Positions 60,724 through 64,000 of a stretch of 64,000 bases of DNA are shown here, piece by piece. The notes under the pieces were generated by a model. That model was given only the letters and a program-made list of their open reading frames with translations. It had not been told where the DNA came from and did no database searches. Position 1 is the first letter of the stretch. Each line of letters starts with the position of its first letter. This stretch comes from Phlebopus portentosus (taxonomy: Eukaryota; Basidiomycota; Agaricomycetes; Boletales; Boletinellaceae). The stretch lies in assembly GCA_037892935.1 (NCBI GenBank), contig JAYXKI010000003.1, positions 1,116,001 through 1,180,000 of the forward strand, written 5' to 3'. The position numbers were made by a program, and so were the translations under genes.

Positions 60724-61239
60724 ACTCTGCTTTGACTTGACTATAATAAAATGTGGTAGTAGGCGTCAGGGCGACGGAAAAGGCGAAGGAATAAAATTTT
60801 GGGTGATCTGTGATAGCTGCCTGAAATGGAAGGCAAACGTCCAAAGAAGGCATGTACTAAAGGTTAACGTGAGAAATAGATTGCCGGCTCAGAAGTTTCA
60901 AAAGGGGAAGGCTGAAAGGACCGGGAATTTTTTCTACATGCACATAGATATCCCTGTTGGCGCTGGCCCGTGCACGGTGAGAGACGGGTGTGACGGCGGG
61001 GTCTGAGTTTCTGTTACGGTCAGCCAGGGCACAGTACTACGCGTACGGATACAAGCGGTCTGAGAGAGTGGCTGTGTCACGTGCGCGCGAAAGAAAGGCT
61101 TTATCGACCCAGCCCTAAGTATCCTCTCGTCCTGTCCACTCATCTACTATCTTTGCACAAAGTCTTCCAAAATGGCGGCCCATCCTCTCTCGCCTTCAAA
61201 TACTCTTCCGCTTCAGACTCTCCATTCTATCCCCCAGTT
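60724..61239. promoter_or_regulatory. Divergent promoter region of GCH1 and the ABC transporter gene
   Basis: About 515 bp. CACGTG at 61078-61083 runs straight into CGCGCGAAA, which contains an SCB-like CGCGAAA. Other sequence is unremarkable. Confidence 0.45.
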
Positions 61240-64000
61240 ATGCGCATCTTCCCTCCCACTCCCTTCAACTCAATGTCCTCTCCTTCAGGAGACCTTCTTT
61301 CAAAACCATTCCTCGGCGAGCCACATGTCATTTCAGATTCTCATGCGCAGCAGTCCGCCGTCTCTCTTTTCGAGGTCTGGAACGCATCCAGACAGACAGC
61401 CGTAACAGGTGAAGAAGGAAAGGACGCCAATCATTATCATCTGCAACCGGGCTCTCCCAGGAAATGTAATTTGCTCAATATTTCCTTGGCAATTACAATA
61501 CTTCAGCAAACATTCCTTGACATGCTGCTACTTCTTTGGGGTCTGAATCCAGTTCGGACTACTGTTCTTATTTTCCTTACTCTTGTGAGAGGTGTACTGC
61601 CTGCTTTCCGTGGATACTCCCAGGCATTAATCTTAGACGAGGTAAAGCATTCTCTTCGATGTGCTACTATAATAAATACCATACTAACACCAAAATAAAC
61701 TAAAGCTTCAAGTGGTTGTCACTTCTGGAGACTATGCTTCTGCGCGGCTTGGGCGCCTCGTGCGTCTTGTCCTTAGAGAATGCTGTCGCATGCTTGCGGA
61801 ATCTCTTTTCGATACGTTTGCGTATGTGGAATCATTTTATTAGCCTTTATATTGCGAAACTGATGCACCGCTCTGGTGCTGCTATCACGTAGCAATCATA
61901 ACGAGAACATAGTGCATAGTTCCATGCGCTTCTATGTGGAACAACGACAGCTTGAACAGCGCCTTCGGTTGGATGTACCGACGCTCTCCGACCTGACTGT
62001 GCGTGATGTACTGCACGAGTCCGACCTTTTCGTACGATCATTCACCGGCCTCGGATTTGGCTTCGGCCTCTTCTCACCTCTTGATCTCGTACGAGCTCTG
62101 TCCTCAGTCGCAGAGCTTGTGAGCCAGCTCATAATCTTATACTCTGCTTCTAGAGTGTCATCCTCGGCATTCTTCACGGGCTTTTTCGCAGGCCCTTCAG
62201 ATAATCACTCAGTCACACATCTGCCACTTCTTGGAGCCGTCTTATTACCTTCGCTGCTCTCTTTTATTGCGTCATTCCTGCCTCGTCTGCCATTTTCATA
62301 CACAAATTGCAGCACCGGAGATGCATTGTATTCATCTGCAGAAGCTCGTGAAGCGGAGCGTGCCGAGCGAATGCGTTCAATGGCGCATGCGGAACCGTTC
62401 CGGGCTGAAATCGCTCTTTTCGGGTTGGCTCCCTGGATCCTTGATTCCTGGTCTGTAGCCCGGAAGCGCATCCTAGGTCTGGAAGTGCAGCAGGGTGACC
62501 TGTATTCCGGAATCACACTCGGTGCAGGTCTTAGGTGGCTCCTGACTCAAGCAAATGTGTCAGAGATGCTCGTATTGCTTCAAAATGTCAGCCTCAGTTG
62601 TTGACTTGCGTATGTGCGGGTCTGACGGTTTCTTTAGCTGCCATTCTTTATATACTCCTCGACGACGTCTCTGGGTTCACTCGCACTATATCGAAACTCT
62701 GTGCATTCCTTACTATTCAACGTACGGTCTCTGATATGCTCGTTCGAGCGTGCCTTTCAATCTATATTCTATATGGGAGCTTTCTTCGCTGCAATGACTA
62801 TCGAGCCTCGGTAAGTAATACTGTATTTTCCCTTTATCCTATATAACACCTTGTTTCTTCAAGGTTAAACCCTGAGCCAGGAAGAGCGGTGAAATACGAA
62901 AGCACAGGCAAGGGAATGAAGATAGAAGCTAGGTAGGTTTTGATAACTGTTCCTCTTGAAGTTTTTGTTCTTTTCGAAACTGTTCCTTCGGCTTCCCTCG
63001 GCTATGATACCAACGCTAGTGGCGTAGGGTCCCGCAAAGGGCTTCAAAGTCTCTGAGTTTGCTTCGGGCTAATTCTTATGTTTAAAGGCATATCTCATAC
63101 ACCTATCCAGGCAGTACAAAGCCAACCCTAAAGGTCAGTCATCAAAATATCGGGAGGTCAATCCTGACTAGACAAAATTTCGAAAGGATGTGAGCTTTAC
63201 AGTTGAAGCAGGCGAGACGCTTGTTGTAGTTGGTTATAATGGCTCTGGTGAGCTTTGGGAATAGTCTGTATCATTAAATAAGCAATTCTCATCACAAGGT
63301 TGCTAATCAGGAAAAACGACTCTCTCAAATGTACTTCTTCGTATATTTGATTTTGACGCTCCTTCCCCCGATACGTCTGCTCAACTACTCATTAACAATA
63401 TCGATATTCGCCGCATTGCTCCCGCAGATTATCACCGACATGTAACAGCACTGTTTCAGGTGTTCTCGAAACTTAACACGACAGTACGCGAGAATGTCGG
63501 TATAGGCGAACTGCGCAGCCAATTCAGGTAGCGGTTACTAGATCATACAATTTATAGTTCTCCCGTTGCTGAGTACTTCATCAGAGACCACCCTATCCGC
63601 GAGGCTGCCGCACGCGCTGGTGCTGGACGGCTGATAAATTCATTGCCGCGTGGCCTCGATACAAATTTGGACTGCGTGGGTCTAGGGATGAACGCAATTA
63701 ATCCAAACCCGTTCATGGGTGGCAATTCAGACAGTGGACGACAAGGTCTGTCCGGCGGAGAGGTTAGCCTTTTCAGTGGCCCGTTCTACACTTAAACTTT
63801 CATTAATAAGCTTATGGGCTTTCTCATCTCAGTGGCAGCGTGTAGCAATTTCTCGAGCATTCATGCGCGCACAATCTGCTGACCTCCTGCTTCTCGATGA
63901 GCCTACCTCGCATCTAGATGCGCACGCGCAGAATAACGTGTTCGAGACCATCGAGTCAATCTGCCGCGATCCAGTGACAGGCAAACGGACCAAAACAGTC
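61240..64000 (+). CDS. ABC transporter, ABCB-like half-type, 3' part cut by window edge
   Basis: Membrane transporter with an N-terminal membrane region and a C-terminal nucleotide-binding domain. The first in-frame ATG is at 61240 (MRIFPPTPFNSMSSPSGDLL). Hydrophobic segments include LNISLAITILQQTFLDMLLL, VRTTVLIFLTLVRGVLP, LPLLGAVLLPSLLSFIASFL and VCAGLTVSLAAILYILLDDV. The ATPase part reads IEARHISYTYPGSTKPTLK, Walker A VVVGYNGSGKTTLSN, Q-loop ALFQVFSKLNTTVRENVGIG, signature RQGLSGGEWQRVAISRAFMR, and Walker B ADLLLLDEPTSHLDAHAQ. The H-loop is beyond the edge. A long insertion (about 60 residues, GMNAINPNPFMGGNSDSGRQ) sits before the signature. Many introns. I cannot name the substrate; the arrangement resembles poorly studied basidiomycete ABC proteins more than classical MDR pumps. 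Confidence 0.82.

Overview
This window is nuclear DNA of a filamentous basidiomycete, almost certainly an Agaricomycete. Genes are densely packed and split by many short introns (mostly about 50-60 nt, with CTNAC/CTAAT-like branch sites). Protein architectures are typically fungal (Cbk1/COT1 kinase, Nem1, Elg1, a GH88 glucuronyl hydrolase, a PDK/BCKDK-type kinase). Intergenic gaps are small and many genes are arranged head-to-head or tail-to-tail. The species cannot be fixed from the sequence.

Left part (1-30.7 kb), ordinary housekeeping genes: CPD photolyase (partial, minus), TXNDC9-like thioredoxin-fold protein (minus), Dom34/pelota (plus), a bHLH transcription factor (minus), the PCNA unloader Elg1/ATAD5 (minus), a JMJD7-like JmjC hydroxylase (plus), Mediator subunit 20 (minus), ORC4 (plus), a mitochondrial PDK/BCKDK-family kinase (plus), an uncharacterised disordered PPxY protein (plus), a secreted, probably GPI-anchored GH88 hydrolase (plus), Sec63 (minus), a small uncharacterised gene (plus), a coilin-like protein (minus) and the NDR kinase Cbk1/Orb6/COT1 (plus).

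Middle part (31.3-42.6 kb), an accessory island. A 7.3-kb GC-rich LTR retroelement (31335-38635, coding strand minus) has long LTRs and a Gag-protease reading frame but no reverse transcriptase, RNase H or integrase, so it looks non-autonomous. Its 4-bp target duplication ACGT restores a 12-bp perfect palindrome containing CACGTG when the element is removed. The two LTRs differ in length by exactly three copies of a 182-bp repeat, and otherwise almost only by CpG transitions. About 160 bp to its right lies a broken gene (38797-42135) of a large coiled-coil protein family that I recall as multicopy in Agaricomycetes and suspect to be an unclassified transposase.

Right part (42.7-64 kb): Snf7/Vps32 (plus), Nem1 phosphatase (minus), a DJ-1/Hsp31-type protein (minus), an AlaX-type tRNA-editing protein (plus), a RING protein (minus), the long THO2 gene (plus), GTP cyclohydrolase I (minus), and an ABC transporter that leaves the window at the right edge (plus).

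The main cross-cutting observations are: an identical 11-mer CGCGTCGCGTC in three separate divergent promoters (ELG1/JMJD7, MED20/ORC4, RING/THO2), in two of them close to CACGTG E-boxes; two probable GC-AG introns with an AG|GCGAG donor; and in-frame TGA codons in both island elements that fit CpG deamination of CGA. Exon junctions were placed by eye from reading-frame continuity and splice consensus, so individual boundaries may be off by a few bases.
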